The position numbers were made by a program, and so were the translations under genes. A stretch of DNA of 64,000 bases, from contig QKEL01000009.1 of assembly GCA_003252395.1 (NCBI GenBank), positions 124,001 through 188,000 on the forward strand. Direction: 5' to 3'. Source of the DNA: Spirochaetales bacterium. GTDB taxonomy: Bacteria; Spirochaetota; Spirochaetia; Treponematales; Treponemataceae. Below are positions 7,667 through 17,692 of this stretch, in pieces (the first letter of the stretch is position 1; every line of letters starts with the position of its first letter). The notes beneath the pieces are model-generated. The model was given only the letters and a program-made list of their open reading frames with translations. It was not told where the DNA came from and searched no databases.

Positions 7667-8377
7667 ATGGCAAATCCGAAGCTGTTCAGGATAATCGACC
7701 ACGGGGTCAGCGAGTACGCGATGATTGAGGAGGGGGACCGCATCCTCATCGGCGCCTCGGGCGGCAAGGATTCCACGGCGCTGGCGGAGTATTTCGGTTC
7801 CCTCCTCAGGCGCCCGTCCGGTCCCCGATTCGAGGCCGCCGCCCTCCACGTTTCCACCGAAATCGGCTCTCCCCTCGCGCCGGAACTCGCCGCGCGCTTC
7901 GATTCGTGGGGAATTCCCCTCCAAACGGTAACGCTCTCGGTGCTCGGTCGGCTGAAGCCGGGCCGTAAGATGAATTGCTGGTGGTGTTCCACCCAGCGAC
8001 GCACCGAACTGAACGAGTTCGCGATGCGCGAAGGGTACAACAAAATCGCCCTGGGCCACCACCTGGACGATATCCTCGAAACCCTCTTGATGAACGCCCT
8101 GACGAAGGGCGAGCTCTCGACCATGCCGCCCCGGCTCGCCTACGACAAATATCCCATCACGATTATCCGGCCCCTGTGCTTCGCCGATATACCGACCATC
8201 GTGCGCCACGCCACGGAGCGGGGCTATATCTCCTCTACCTGTACCTGCACGTACCAGGACAATTCGGGGAGGAAAGAGGCGAGAGGCCGCCTGGAGGCGC
8301 TGACGGGGGGAAGGTACGACGAAAAGAGAAAGCTCTTCGAGGCGCTCAGGAACGTGAAAACCGATTACTTGCCCTGA
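7667..8377 (+). CDS. ttcA: TtcA-like tRNA 2-thiocytidine biosynthesis protein (PP-loop ATPase)
   Basis: The 236-residue protein carries the PP-loop SGGKDS at residues 31-36. It also has a CxxC pair (NCWWCSTQRR, near 102-107), ALGHHLDDILETLLMN, and a later Cys cluster STCTCTYQ, the arrangement of TtcA-type enzymes that hold an Fe-S cluster and thiolate C32 of tRNA. The length fits compact TtcA homologues. I chose ATG 7667 (AGGA before it) over an in-frame TTG at 7652. A TAGGAT hexamer only 5 nt before the ATG might instead make this a leaderless start. Other PP-loop tRNA thiolases cannot be fully excluded. The 3' end overlaps the convergent cyclase gene by 13 nt. Confidence 0.85.
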   Translation: MANPKLFRIIDHGVSEYAMIEEGDRILIGASGGKDSTALAEYFGSLLRRPSGPRFEAAALHVSTEIGSPLAPELAARFDSWGIPLQTVTLSVLGRLKPGRKMNCWWCSTQRRTELNEFAMREGYNKIALGHHLDDILETLLMNALTKGELSTMPPRLAYDKYPITIIRPLCFADIPTIVRHATERGYISSTCTCTYQDNSGRKEARGRLEALTGGRYDEKRKLFEALRNVKTDYLP

Positions 8378-9861
8378 ACGTCGCGGCTTTCCGCCGCCAT
8401 AAGGGCGTCGCCCTCCGTTTCGGACTCCACGGCCTCAAGCTCGTCCAGGTTTTCCTCGGCGCTTTCCGATTGCTGGTATTCGAGGATCGAGGCCTCAAGA
8501 CTCGCGTAGACCATCTGCACCACCACGATGCTGAACCAGGTCTTCTGCACGATCGCCCGCTTTTGCTCGTCGTAGAAATTCTCGGACACCGCCCTCATTC
8601 GGGTAATGTATTGGTCGTAACTCAGGAATTTGGGCCGTTCCTCGGGATCGGGCTCCGCTTTCACGTAATCGAGATACTGGTCCATGTAATTGAGGATGCG
8701 ATAGAGCGATACCTTGGCGCCGTTCGCGACCTTTTTGGCCAGGCGGGGGGAAATATAGGTCACGAGTTCCTGTTTCCGGAACTGAATGCCCATCCGGGCG
8801 AGCCGGGCCTCCATGCAATCGATCACGTAGCGGTTGCCGCGGTAGTAGCGGAAGAACTCCAGTATCTGGCCCACGCCGTTCGGTCCCTGCTTGATCAGCG
8901 CTTCCGCCTGGTTGGCGATGGATTCAGGCAACTCCGGAAACACCTGCACGCTGTACGTTTTATAGACCGCGTTTCTTTTTTCCAGGAGGGTCACCTCCCG
9001 GTATTTAAAAAGGTCGTCCCATTTGATGCGGGAATAGGTACTGCCCGCCCGCCGCGCGTCTTCCCGAAAACGGGTGTAATACTCGTCGGCGATTCCGTTG
9101 GCCTTGAGAATCTCGAAGAATTCCGCGGATATTCTCAGGCCGCCGATGGGCGCGGTGGCTTCCATCCTTTTGGCGTTAATGACCGGCAGGCCGATTACGT
9201 CCCAGTGTTTCGCCCCGTCCGGCCCGAAGTTGCCTATCATCACCTCGCCGATATTCGCGCCGATCCGGATGCGGATCTGGAAAAAGGCGGAGAGGGCCGA
9301 GGCGATATCGTTTTTCTTGCGGAGTGTTTGAATGATGTCGAAGGCGCTCGAAAGGGCGAGCTTCGCCTCCTCGGAGGCGGTTTCGTCCAGAAAGCGATCG
9401 TCGGCCTCGTTAAAGAGGATGCACACGCGCTGCATGTCGATGCAGGTATAAAAGAGCTCCCGGGCGATAAAGGTGGAGCGGTTCTCGGAGGGAATGTCCC
9501 ACATGCGCTTATCGATGATGTCGTCGAAATGGAACATCATCGCGTCGCCCTCTATCTTATTGAGAAAGCCCCCGTGGCGCTCCAGGACGATGGCGAAGGC
9601 GGTATAGAGGCCGTTTAAGAGGATTTGGTTTTCCTTGGGGCTGAGATAGCGGGATAGGCGGGTATAGTCGGCGATATCGATAAACCCCACGCCGACGAGG
9701 CCCTCGCTGGAATGGTCGGGGATGCGGCCGATGGCGTATATCGCCTGGACAAGATGCTTGGGGAGATAGAATTCCTCTATGGACTGCATGAGGTGTTGAA
9801 TATCGGTTTGTTCAGGCTCTACCATCGCCGCGCGCTCCCCACTTTTTGTTTTCATGACCAT
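8365..9861 (-). CDS. Adenylate/guanylate cyclase (class III) domain protein
   Basis: The 498-residue protein has a class III nucleotidyl cyclase domain in its N-terminal two thirds. The first metal-binding segment is GFIDIADYTRLS (59-70), the second KIEGDAMMFHF (102-112), and the later block IRIGANIGEVMIG...KHWDVIGLPVINAKRM covers the purine-binding and transition-state region. Both metal aspartates (D62 and D106) are present, so activity is plausible. The substrate-specifying residues are not clear enough to choose cAMP or cGMP. The C-terminal about 200 residues form an unrecognised, mostly helical region. No membrane segment is seen. It is the last gene of the sbcD-sbcC-pncB run, 27 nt after pncB. 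Confidence 0.82.
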   Translation of the reverse strand: MVMKTKSGERAAMVEPEQTDIQHLMQSIEEFYLPKHLVQAIYAIGRIPDHSSEGLVGVGFIDIADYTRLSRYLSPKENQILLNGLYTAFAIVLERHGGFLNKIEGDAMMFHFDDIIDKRMWDIPSENRSTFIARELFYTCIDMQRVCILFNEADDRFLDETASEEAKLALSSAFDIIQTLRKKNDIASALSAFFQIRIRIGANIGEVMIGNFGPDGAKHWDVIGLPVINAKRMEATAPIGGLRISAEFFEILKANGIADEYYTRFREDARRAGSTYSRIKWDDLFKYREVTLLEKRNAVYKTYSVQVFPELPESIANQAEALIKQGPNGVGQILEFFRYYRGNRYVIDCMEARLARMGIQFRKQELVTYISPRLAKKVANGAKVSLYRILNYMDQYLDYVKAEPDPEERPKFLSYDQYITRMRAVSENFYDEQKRAIVQKTWFSIVVVQMVYASLEASILEYQQSESAEENLDELEAVESETEGDALMAAESRDVQGK

Positions 9862-9888
9862 GGGATAATCCTACTCCTCAAGTATGCG

Positions 9889-11331
9889 TTATTTTTCGTA
9901 GATTTTCAGGAAATCCCGCTTGATTTTCCTGAGTTCCGACGTGAGGGCGACCTTGTATATGTGTGGGTTGAGGATTCTGCGATAGCTTCGGTCCAGCCGT
10001 TCGAGCCCCTCGCGGACCCTCGTGCGGGTTTCGGCCAAATGAACGGGGCCGTCCTTTCCGTGGCAGTTCGGGCAAACCGAGCCCCCGGAAAGCCGTTTCT
10101 TCAGGAGGGGTTCCGCCTTGGCGGGTGAAAAGGAAAAGTTCATGTGGTCTATGGAAGGGTGATAGAACCGCCGCTCCTGGCCCGGCCTGACGGTCTCTCC
10201 CTCCAGGGCGAGCACGTCGGCCTTAAAGGTTCCGTCTTCGTGATAGAGCCGCCACACCTGCTTTACCCCGGGATTGGTGGTTTTGTCCGGGTTGTCCGAG
10301 AGCTTCATGGTCGGTTCGAGCCCGCCTTTCCCGTCGGGCCGCGCCGCGAGCTTATATACCCCGGTAAAGGAGGCCTCGTCGCCGCCGGTAACCAGGTGTG
10401 TGCCCACGCCCCACCAATCGATGGGAGCCTTATTGAGCATGAGGGACTCGATTATCTCCTCGGTGAGCTCGTTTGACACCGTTATGGTCGCCTCGGTGAA
10501 GCCCGCCCGGTCCAGTTCCTCGCGTACCTTGCCGCTCAGGTACTGGATATCCCCGGAATCAAGCCGTACCCCGAAGCTCTTGCCCTTGAGCGCCAGGCGC
10601 TTTCCTGCCGCGATTGCGGCGTGAATGCCCGACCCGAGGGTATCGTAGGTGTCGATGAGGAAGACCGATTTGTCGGGATACAGTTCGGCGTAGGCGTCGA
10701 AGGCCGCCTCCTCGTCGGGGAACGACATGATCCATGAGTGGGCCATGGTGCCCATAACCGGTATGCCGTAGGCTTTCCCCGCCAGCGCGTTGCTGGTGCC
10801 CGAGGCGCCGCCGATATAGGCAGCGCGGCTCGCGCTCATGGCCCCGTCCCAGCCCTGCGCCCGGCGCAGGCCGAATTCGAGCACCTTTCCACGGTTCGCG
10901 GCCAGCCAAACCCGGGCGGACTTGGTGGCGATGAGGCTTTGGAAATTGACGATGTTCAAGAGCATGCCCTCTATGATGATCGCCTCGATGACGGGGGCGT
11001 GAACCCGGATAAGCGGTTCGTTGGGGAAGGCGATGGTGCCCTCGTCCATGGCCCACAGGTCGCCCGAAAACCGGAAATCCGCGAGATAGTCGAGAAAGCC
11101 CTTTTCAAACTGGCCTAGGCCCCGGAGCCACTCGATATCCTCCGGGGAAAACCGGAATTCGGTAACCGCCTCGAGGAGCGGGGCGAGGCCGGCGAATACC
11201 GAATATCCCCCGGAAAAGGGGTTGCGCCTGAAGAACATATCGAACACCGATACCTCGTTGGTGCCCCGCTTCCAATAGGCCTGGGCCATGGTCAGTTCGT
11301 AAAAGTCGGTGAACAGCGCGCTCGTGGTCAT
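9889..11331 (-). CDS. pncB: Nicotinate phosphoribosyltransferase
   Basis: This 480-residue cytosolic enzyme converts nicotinate and PRPP to nicotinate mononucleotide in NAD salvage. Recognisable stretches are the N-terminal TDFYELTMAQAYWKRG, then FDMFFRRNPFSGGYSVFAGL, the middle ASGTSNALAGKAYGIPVMGT with the central catalytic-site histidine in MAHSWIMSF, VRLDSGDI and WGVGTHLVTGG. The length is normal for the bacterial long form. A C-terminal CPNCHG pair may bind a metal. Its start codon overlaps the sbcC stop by 4 nt (ATGA), so it is translationally coupled to sbcC. Confidence 0.95.
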   Translation of the reverse strand: MTTSALFTDFYELTMAQAYWKRGTNEVSVFDMFFRRNPFSGGYSVFAGLAPLLEAVTEFRFSPEDIEWLRGLGQFEKGFLDYLADFRFSGDLWAMDEGTIAFPNEPLIRVHAPVIEAIIIEGMLLNIVNFQSLIATKSARVWLAANRGKVLEFGLRRAQGWDGAMSASRAAYIGGASGTSNALAGKAYGIPVMGTMAHSWIMSFPDEEAAFDAYAELYPDKSVFLIDTYDTLGSGIHAAIAAGKRLALKGKSFGVRLDSGDIQYLSGKVREELDRAGFTEATITVSNELTEEIIESLMLNKAPIDWWGVGTHLVTGGDEASFTGVYKLAARPDGKGGLEPTMKLSDNPDKTTNPGVKQVWRLYHEDGTFKADVLALEGETVRPGQERRFYHPSIDHMNFSFSPAKAEPLLKKRLSGGSVCPNCHGKDGPVHLAETRTRVREGLERLDRSYRRILNPHIYKVALTSELRKIKRDFLKIYEK

Positions 11332-14300
11332 GATGGGATTTCCTTTTGAATGGTCGAGCCGGCGGCGGTCTTGATGACCTCGATCCGGTTCGGTATGCGG
11401 TTTCGCAGCTCTCCCACGTGGGAGATAAGGCCCACTACCCGGGACCCGCGAATTTCGTCGAGAATCGAAATGGCCCGTTCAAGGCTCGCCTCGTCCAGGG
11501 AGCCGAAGCCCTCGTCGATGAATACGGCGTCGAGCTGAATGCCGCCGGAACGGGCCTGGATGGAGTCGGCAAGCCCCAGGGCGAGGCTGATGGAGGCCAT
11601 GAAGGTCTCTCCCCCGGAGAGGGTTCCCGCCGGCCGGGAACGTCCGGTCCAGGCGTCCAGTATTTCCAGCTCGAGGCCCGCCATGCTGTTGCCGGTGCGG
11701 TAGCTGTCGTTGACGCGGATGCGGTAGCGGCCGTCGCTCATGCGCTCGAGCCGCGCGTTGGCGAAGCGCGCGATCTCCTCCAGGTACATGCCGAGAATCC
11801 AGGCGTCGAAGGGCACTTTCTGGGGATTGTTCCCCCAGAGGTCGCGATAGAGCCGGTCGTAGCGGAGGGCTTCCGCGGAGCTTTTTACCCGATCCCCTTC
11901 CAGGGCCGCCCACCGCTCCGCGAGGTTCTCCTGGGTCGCGAGGGCGGCGGTCTCGCTTTCCAGTTCGGCGTCGCGGCCCGCGATGGCGAGCTCGAGTTCC
12001 GTCACGGCGGCCTCGGCCGCCTCGGGGTCGGGCCCCGTCCACTTCGACGACTCCTCTTCCAAGCGCTCGAGGAGGCTCCCCGTTTCGGCTAGCGCCCGGT
12101 TCCATCCGTCGAGTCGCCCTTCCGCCGAGGCGATATACGCCTGGTCCCGCAGCGCCGCCAGCGCGCTTTCGGGATCGGAAAAGCCGGCGGCCGCGCATTC
12201 GGAGCCCAGCTCGGTTTCCAGGACTGCGGCGGCGCGTTCCCCGTCGGCGAGGGATGCGAGTAGGGTTTCTTCCCGGGCGGCCAGGGCCGCGAGCCGGTTT
12301 TCCTGGCCCTTCGTTTCCTTTTGGTGCCGTTCGATGGCGGCTTCGAGCCTGAAAATGGAATCGGCGCATTTTTCCAGGGCTTCTTCCGCGTCGCCCGGCG
12401 CGGGAACCGCTTCCGAACGGGCTCCTGCCGAGGCGGGAAAGGCCTCGCGGTAGCGTTCGGTGCGGTGCCGAACGGTCGTTTCTCCCTCGGTGACCTGCCG
12501 TTCCAGGGCGGATAGCCGGGTTCGCAGCCCTTCCGCCTCCGCGGCGAGGCTTTTTTGCTTGAGGGCGAGGGCGCGCTGATCGTTCACGGCGCGATTGACG
12601 GCGGTAAGGGCCTCTACGGCCTTTTGCATGGCGGCGGCGGCGGTTTTCAGGGTTTCGGCCGCCGCTTCCGGGGTGGGTATTTGGTCCGCTTCGATGCAGG
12701 CCGCGCCCGGCTGGGCAGGAGCTCCCTCTCCGGATTCCGCGCAGTACCGCTGGACGCTCCGGGCCGCGGTTTCTTCCGCCGCGGTTTTCCGGGCGGCCTT
12801 GGCGGTCCAGTCGTCGGTTCGGCGGCGGCGCTCCGCTTCCAGAAGCTCAAGATTGCGCTGCGCGGACGCAAGCCGTTCCGCCAGGGAAAACGAGTCGAGG
12901 GCGGCCGGGGCCGCCGGCGCCGGGTGTTCGATCGAGCCGCAGACCGGGCAGGGTTCCCCGGTCCGCAGTCCCGCCGCAAGGGCGGCGGCGGAATCGCGCG
13001 AGGCGGAGCGCGCTTCCTCCGTTTTGAGATCGTTGAGGGCGGCCTGGGCGATGGCGAGGTCTCGTTCCGTCTCTTCGAGCGCCTTCTGCGCGCCGGCGGC
13101 GGCGCTTTCGTGGGCCGCCAGGGCAAGCCGTTCCTTTTCGAATTCTTCCGCGAGCTGCTTGAGCCGTTTCGCCCTTTCCAAGGCTTCTTGTGCGCGGTCC
13201 TTGCGCGCGGCGCGTTCTTCGAGCCCCGCGATGACCGGCTCCAGGGCCGATAGGGCGTCGGCGGTCCGTTTCTCTTCCTTTCGGATGTCGTCCAGCCGGG
13301 TCGCGAGGCCGTTCCGTTCCGCTATCAGTTCCCGGAGGGCCGACTGCTCGCTTTCAAGCTCCCGGGCGATATCCGAGGCGACCTGCAAGAGCTCTTTCCT
13401 GGCCAGAAGGGCCTTCTTTTCCGCTTCCGCCTCGGCGATTACCGGCGCCTCCCGGGCGAGGGCGGCCAGGGCCCGTTCCGTCTCGGCCCTGTCGGACCGG
13501 GTCCGCGCGATATCCTCGCGAAGGGAGCCGATCCGCCGGCGCTGTTCTTCCAGATTACGCTGGCGCACCGCCACGGGCTCGGCCTTTCTCGCGGCGGCGA
13601 GTTCCTTGCCCAGGGCCTCCATGGTTTCGCGTTCCGCCTCCAGCGCCGCGAGGGCTTCCTTTTTTGCCGTGAGCTCGGAAAGCCGCGCCGCGTGCTGCCG
13701 CGCCCGTTCGGCCTCCGCGGTAAGCCGTTTCAGCTCGATCCGGCCCGTTTCCTGTTCTTTTCTGAGCGACGCGATGCGACCGGTAAGGGTCTCCCGTTCT
13801 TTGGCCGCCGTTTCCGGGTCATAGGTCGCGCGCAGGGCGCTCACCGCGCGTTCCGCCTCTTCCAGCCTGACCCGGGTTTCCCGGGCGCGGTTTTTGACGG
13901 TTTCCATGACCGCCAGGTGATCGTCTATGGGAAAGAGTTTCGCGAGGACCTGTTTGCGTTCGGTCGTTTTTTGGCGGAGGAATTGCGCGAACTCGCCCTG
14001 GGGCAGCAAGACGATGCGGGAAAACTCCTCGGCCGACAAGCCGATGAGGTCGCGGATGGCCGTATCGGTGTCGCTTTTATTGGCCGAGGAGCGGTCGACG
14101 AAAGCCGCGCCGTCCCATTCCTCCAGGGTAGACTCTTCCGGCACCCGTTGCACCTTGTCCGTCCGCTTTCCGGCGCGGTCGTAGGGAAGGGTGCGCCGTA
14201 CCCGCCAGCGGCCCCGGCCCAGGGCGAACGTGAGCTCCACCGCGCTTTGCTCCCCGTCGTCGGCGAACTGGCTTCTCATTTGCAGGGTCAGACCCTTTCG

Positions 14301-14471
14301 GGCGCCCGGTACCTCGCCGTAAAAGACGTAGGAAAGGGAGTCGAAGATCGTGGTTTTGCCCGCGCCGGTCTTGCCGTATACGAGGAAGATATCGCCGAGT
14401 CCCGTGAAGTCAATCTCGTGGAGTCCGGTGAAGGGGCCGACGTTCGAGAGTTTCAACAGCTCAGGCTTCAC
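11328..14471 (-). CDS. sbcC: Exonuclease SbcC (Rad50-like ATPase subunit)
   Basis: The 1047-residue SMC-like ATPase works with SbcD to cut hairpins and protein-blocked DNA ends. The N-terminus has FTGLHEIDFTGLGDIFLVYG and Walker A GKTGAGKTT (33-41). Q-loop text LLPQGEFAQFLRQK follows at about 155-168. Long coiled coils flank a zinc-hook CPVCGS near residue 507. At the C-terminus TLSGGETFMASISLALGLAD is the ABC signature and VFIDEGFGSLDE the Walker B/D-loop. The length is normal. It overlaps sbcD by 11 nt and pncB by 4 nt. Confidence 0.96.
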   Translation of the reverse strand: MKPELLKLSNVGPFTGLHEIDFTGLGDIFLVYGKTGAGKTTIFDSLSYVFYGEVPGARKGLTLQMRSQFADDGEQSAVELTFALGRGRWRVRRTLPYDRAGKRTDKVQRVPEESTLEEWDGAAFVDRSSANKSDTDTAIRDLIGLSAEEFSRIVLLPQGEFAQFLRQKTTERKQVLAKLFPIDDHLAVMETVKNRARETRVRLEEAERAVSALRATYDPETAAKERETLTGRIASLRKEQETGRIELKRLTAEAERARQHAARLSELTAKKEALAALEAERETMEALGKELAAARKAEPVAVRQRNLEEQRRRIGSLREDIARTRSDRAETERALAALAREAPVIAEAEAEKKALLARKELLQVASDIARELESEQSALRELIAERNGLATRLDDIRKEEKRTADALSALEPVIAGLEERAARKDRAQEALERAKRLKQLAEEFEKERLALAAHESAAAGAQKALEETERDLAIAQAALNDLKTEEARSASRDSAAALAAGLRTGEPCPVCGSIEHPAPAAPAALDSFSLAERLASAQRNLELLEAERRRRTDDWTAKAARKTAAEETAARSVQRYCAESGEGAPAQPGAACIEADQIPTPEAAAETLKTAAAAMQKAVEALTAVNRAVNDQRALALKQKSLAAEAEGLRTRLSALERQVTEGETTVRHRTERYREAFPASAGARSEAVPAPGDAEEALEKCADSIFRLEAAIERHQKETKGQENRLAALAAREETLLASLADGERAAAVLETELGSECAAAGFSDPESALAALRDQAYIASAEGRLDGWNRALAETGSLLERLEEESSKWTGPDPEAAEAAVTELELAIAGRDAELESETAALATQENLAERWAALEGDRVKSSAEALRYDRLYRDLWGNNPQKVPFDAWILGMYLEEIARFANARLERMSDGRYRIRVNDSYRTGNSMAGLELEILDAWTGRSRPAGTLSGGETFMASISLALGLADSIQARSGGIQLDAVFIDEGFGSLDEASLERAISILDEIRGSRVVGLISHVGELRNRIPNRIEVIKTAAGSTIQKEIPS

Positions 14472-15777
14472 TGCGGCACTCCTTTAAAAGCGCGGCGAAG
14501 AGGGCTTCGCGGTCGGGATCGGCCGTTCCGTACAGGCTTTCCTCAAAGGCGCGGAAATCGTCAACGGCGTTTCTTCGCGCCCCCGTTTGGGCCGCCTGGT
14601 CGCCCGCGAGGGCGTCCCCTTCCGGGTCGGGGAGGGCGTTTTTCTCAAGGGCGGCCTGACGGACGCTCAGGAGCCAGGGATAGCGGGGCTTGAGGAGATT
14701 CATCGGATTCGCGACGATTTCGCCGTCGGTGAGGGAAATTTCAAGATAATGGTCGGCCCAGGGTTCCCGGGAAGGCGCGGAGTAAAAGGAGTCAAAGGCC
14801 CCCGCCTTCCGGGAAACGGGGCGCAGGGCCGCGACGGGAAGGGGGTTCACGGTAACGGGGAAGCCCGGTTTTTCGGCGTCTATTTCTACGTTCAGGAAGG
14901 CCTTTTCCGTTCCGGCCTCGTCGAAGGCGTAGACGAGCGGCGCGCCGGCGTAGTGGATGCGCTCGGAAACCCGTTGCCGCTTGTGCAGGTGCCCCAGGGC
15001 GACGTAGGAAAAGCCGGAAAAGAGGGCGGGGTCGACCCGTTCGGCGGTTCCCAAAAATACCCGTTCGGAATCGGAGGGATCGCCGCCCAGGGCATAGCAG
15101 TGGGCGACGAGAACGGTTGGCATGCCCCGAATCGCCTCGTCGGCAAGGGCGACACGGAACCGGCGGGCCGCCTCGGCGGCGAGTTCCGCCTGGCTCGCGA
15201 GCAGGGCGTTGGCCGGCGGCGGCGACGGGACTTGAGCGGAAAAGTCGAATTCGAGGGCGAGCTCGCCCTGCGGTGTCGCCTTGTCCGCCCCAGCGGCGGC
15301 CCTTTCGCCCCCTCCCGCCGTGGCGCTCCCTGCGTCAATCTCCCTTCCCCCGGTCAGTTTGAGGCTTCCGGGAGCGAGGAAGGGCAGGAGGAAGAAGGCG
15401 GCGCGGCTTTTTCCCCGACCGGCGACGATGGGGGTAAAGGATTGTTCGGGATTGCAGATAATATAAATGCCCTGCGCGCCGAGAAGGGGCGAGGCGAACG
15501 ACAGTCGTTGCGCGGAGTCGTGGTTTCCGGGTATGATAAAGATGTCCAGGCTTGGCGCCTCGCGCTTGAGTTTCACCAGAAAGTCGCTGAACAGGGCGAC
15601 CGCCTCGGCGCTCGGTACCGTTCGATCGTACACGTCGCCCGCGACGACGAGCGCGTCGTAGTCCCCGTTCGCGAGGAGAAGCCGCAAGCCGTCCAGCATA
15701 TGCCTTTGGTCTTCGATCAGCGACGTTTCGTGGAGGGTTTTTCCGAGGTGCAGATCGCCGGTCTGGAGCAGTTTCAT
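14461..15777 (-). CDS. sbcD: Exonuclease SbcD (Mre11-like nuclease subunit)
   Basis: The 438-residue metallophosphoesterase nuclease is the partner of SbcC. Metal-binding motifs are visible in order: TGDLHLGK (6-13), VVAGDVYDRT, IIPGNHDSAQR, VLVAHCY and YVALGHLHKRQ. The C-terminal part (about 290-438) matches the SbcD capping domain by position. The ATG at 15777 has no Shine-Dalgarno but sits 6 nt after a -10 element. It is the first gene of the minus-strand run sbcD-sbcC-pncB-cyclase. Confidence 0.95.
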   Translation of the reverse strand: MKLLQTGDLHLGKTLHETSLIEDQRHMLDGLRLLLANGDYDALVVAGDVYDRTVPSAEAVALFSDFLVKLKREAPSLDIFIIPGNHDSAQRLSFASPLLGAQGIYIICNPEQSFTPIVAGRGKSRAAFFLLPFLAPGSLKLTGGREIDAGSATAGGGERAAAGADKATPQGELALEFDFSAQVPSPPPANALLASQAELAAEAARRFRVALADEAIRGMPTVLVAHCYALGGDPSDSERVFLGTAERVDPALFSGFSYVALGHLHKRQRVSERIHYAGAPLVYAFDEAGTEKAFLNVEIDAEKPGFPVTVNPLPVAALRPVSRKAGAFDSFYSAPSREPWADHYLEISLTDGEIVANPMNLLKPRYPWLLSVRQAALEKNALPDPEGDALAGDQAAQTGARRNAVDDFRAFEESLYGTADPDREALFAALLKECRSEA

Positions 15778-15783
15778 ACGTAT

Positions 15784-15812
15784 AATTTATGTGCTATGGC
15801 CGCCCGTGTAAA
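15784..15812 (-). promoter_or_regulatory. Leaderless-type promoter of sbcD
   Basis: On the minus strand TTTACA (15807-15812), a 17-nt spacer and TAAATT (15784-15789) end 6 nt before the sbcD ATG. The same AT-rich patch gives TATAAT on the plus strand (15781-15786), a possible -10 for the divergent chemoreceptor gene, so the two promoters would overlap. Confidence 0.55.
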
Positions 15813-15838
15813 GGGTGGCGAACGGGGGACGTCCATTC

Positions 15839-17662
15839 ATGAATACACCGGTCAAGGCGGCTTTGTTCGCCCTCGCGATTGCCTTTCTCGCGGCCTGCAC
15901 GGCCGGGGTGTTTTTGGTCGCCGTCGCGCCGACCGCGGGGCTTCAGGCGGATTATAACGCGTACGAGTCCCTTTCGCTCGCGCTTTCCCGGCTTCGCTCC
16001 GGGCTGTACCGAAGCGGGACGCATCCCTTCGCGGACGGACTGGAGCGGTTTTCCGGGGAGCTCGAATACCTTGAAGCTGCGTCGGCGCGGGTCGATTCGG
16101 TGGACCCGGCCCTGGCCGACTCGCTTTCCGGCCGCACGGCCCTCATCGACGACGCCAAAGCCTGGCTCGCTTCGTACCGCACCCTCTATGCACTCGCCCA
16201 GGAAGCCCTGGATTCGTCCCTTCCCCTGAGTCCCCGCTCCCTCTACGCGGAAGCCGGCTCCGGCGCGCCCCTTTCCGTTATAGACTCAGCCTCCCTCTCC
16301 GCGGCCCGGCGCCTGGCCGATTCCCACGCGCAAGCCGCCGCAGACCTGGCGGAGCGCGCCCAGGCCCTGGTGGCGGAAATCGAGCGGGCGACGCCGGCGG
16401 TTGCGGCTTCCATTCAGCGGTGGCGGTTTACCGCTTATGCCGTTTCCGGCGCGATCATCGTGATTACCTGGCTTTTGGGCCTGTTCGCCATGTGGCTGTT
16501 CGCGCGATCGGTTTCCCGCTCGGCGCGGCATATCCGCTCGGCCTTCGAGACCGGCTCGGAGGGGAATATCAGCGAGGGCCTCGCGCGTATCCGCACGGGG
16601 CGCGGCGACGGCCTTTCGGCCAGCGCGGGCCGTTTCGTGGGGCGCATATCGGAGCTGGTCGCCTCGGTAAAGGAAGACGTGGGCCGGACGGTGGAATCCA
16701 GCGCGGAGCTTTCGGCCTCGGTGGAAACCACCGCGTCTACCTTCGAGGTGGTGGACGGCTTTATCGAAAGCATTCGGGGCGAGGTGACGGTGCTCGAGGA
16801 GCAGGTTCGGGGCGTAAAGGCCTCGCTCGAGCGGGTGACCGGGGGCCTCAATCGGCTGGACGAGCGGATCGCGAACCAAAACGTGCTGGTGGAAAAGTCC
16901 ACCGCCGCGGCGAGCACGGTCATCGATACGATTATCGACATGGCGGAGACGGCCGTGGCCGACGAACGGCGGGTAAAGAACCTTTTACGGTCCTCGGAAA
17001 CCGGGCAAACCCTTTTTTCGTCCACTTCGGAAAAGATATCCCTTATCAACGACAGCGTGGCCCGGATCAACGGCATGGCCGAGGTTATCGAGAATATCGC
17101 CGAGCAGACGAACATGCTTGCCCTGAACGCCGCGATCGAGGCGGCGCACGCGGGTTCGAGCGGGAAGGGCTTCGCCGTGGTGGCCGAGGAGATAACCAAG
17201 CTCGCCGACGCCAGTTCCGAAAGCTCGCGCGAGATCGCCGAGTCCATCGAGGAAATCGTGCTCAATATCACGGAAATGGTAAGCTATTCCAACCGGCTCG
17301 ATACGGCCTTCGAGGAGATCACCGGCGATATCGGCACGGTGAGCGCCACGATTACCCGGTTTTCCACCGGCCTGGTGGACTCAAGCGGCCTCGCCGAATC
17401 CGTGCGGGTTTCCATGGAGAGCCTCAGGGAAGAAACCGGCGAAATTACCCGCGATTCCGGTTCCATGGCCGAGGGCGCGGGCGAGATAGCCCGTTCCATG
17501 GGCGAGTTGGACATGATATCAAGCCGCGTATTCGACGGCATTACCGCCATGTCCCTCATGCTGGACGGCCTCAAGGACGTGCTGGGCCAGTTCAAGGCCC
17601 ACGCCGAGACCATGAAGAGCTCCGGCCTGGAGATGGACAGAAAGCTGTCGCTGTTGAAGTGA
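15839..17662 (+). CDS. Methyl-accepting chemotaxis protein
   Basis: The ATG at 15839 follows GGGGGA; an in-frame GTG at 15815 has no usable ribosome-binding site. The 607-residue receptor has transmembrane helix 1 at about residues 5-25, a periplasmic four-helix-type sensor of about 165 residues, and transmembrane helix 2 near 198-222 ([21 protein letters not shown]). A short, degenerate HAMP-like linker follows. The cytoplasmic signalling hairpin contains [20 protein letters not shown] and [20 protein letters not shown], the tip that binds CheA/CheW. The ligand cannot be predicted. It heads a collinear plus-strand series with the malic enzyme gene 30 nt downstream, an odd partner. Confidence 0.93.
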   Translation: MNTPVKAALFALAIAFLAACTAGVFLVAVAPTAGLQADYNAYESLSLALSRLRSGLYRSGTHPFADGLERFSGELEYLEAASARVDSVDPALADSLSGRTALIDDAKAWLASYRTLYALAQEALDSSLPLSPRSLYAEAGSGAPLSVIDSASLSAARRLADSHAQAAADLAERAQALVAEIERATPAVAASIQRWRFTAYAVSGAIIVITWLLGLFAMWLFARSVSRSARHIRSAFETGSEGNISEGLARIRTGRGDGLSASAGRFVGRISELVASVKEDVGRTVESSAELSASVETTASTFEVVDGFIESIRGEVTVLEEQVRGVKASLERVTGGLNRLDERIANQNVLVEKSTAAASTVIDTIIDMAETAVADERRVKNLLRSSETGQTLFSSTSEKISLINDSVARINGMAEVIENIAEQTNMLALNAAIEAAHAGSSGKGFAVVAEEITKLADASSESSREIAESIEEIVLNITEMVSYSNRLDTAFEEITGDIGTVSATITRFSTGLVDSSGLAESVRVSMESLREETGEITRDSGSMAEGAGEIARSMGELDMISSRVFDGITAMSLMLDGLKDVLGQFKAHAETMKSSGLEMDRKLSLLK

Positions 17663-17692
17663 GACGGGGTTTCATGGTAACGTTTGCGCACC

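Noticed and set aside
11479-13126. Long open frames on both strands inside sbcC
   Set aside because: Arg/Pro/Gly-rich shadow frames caused by high GC; sbcC itself has clear SbcC motifs throughout.
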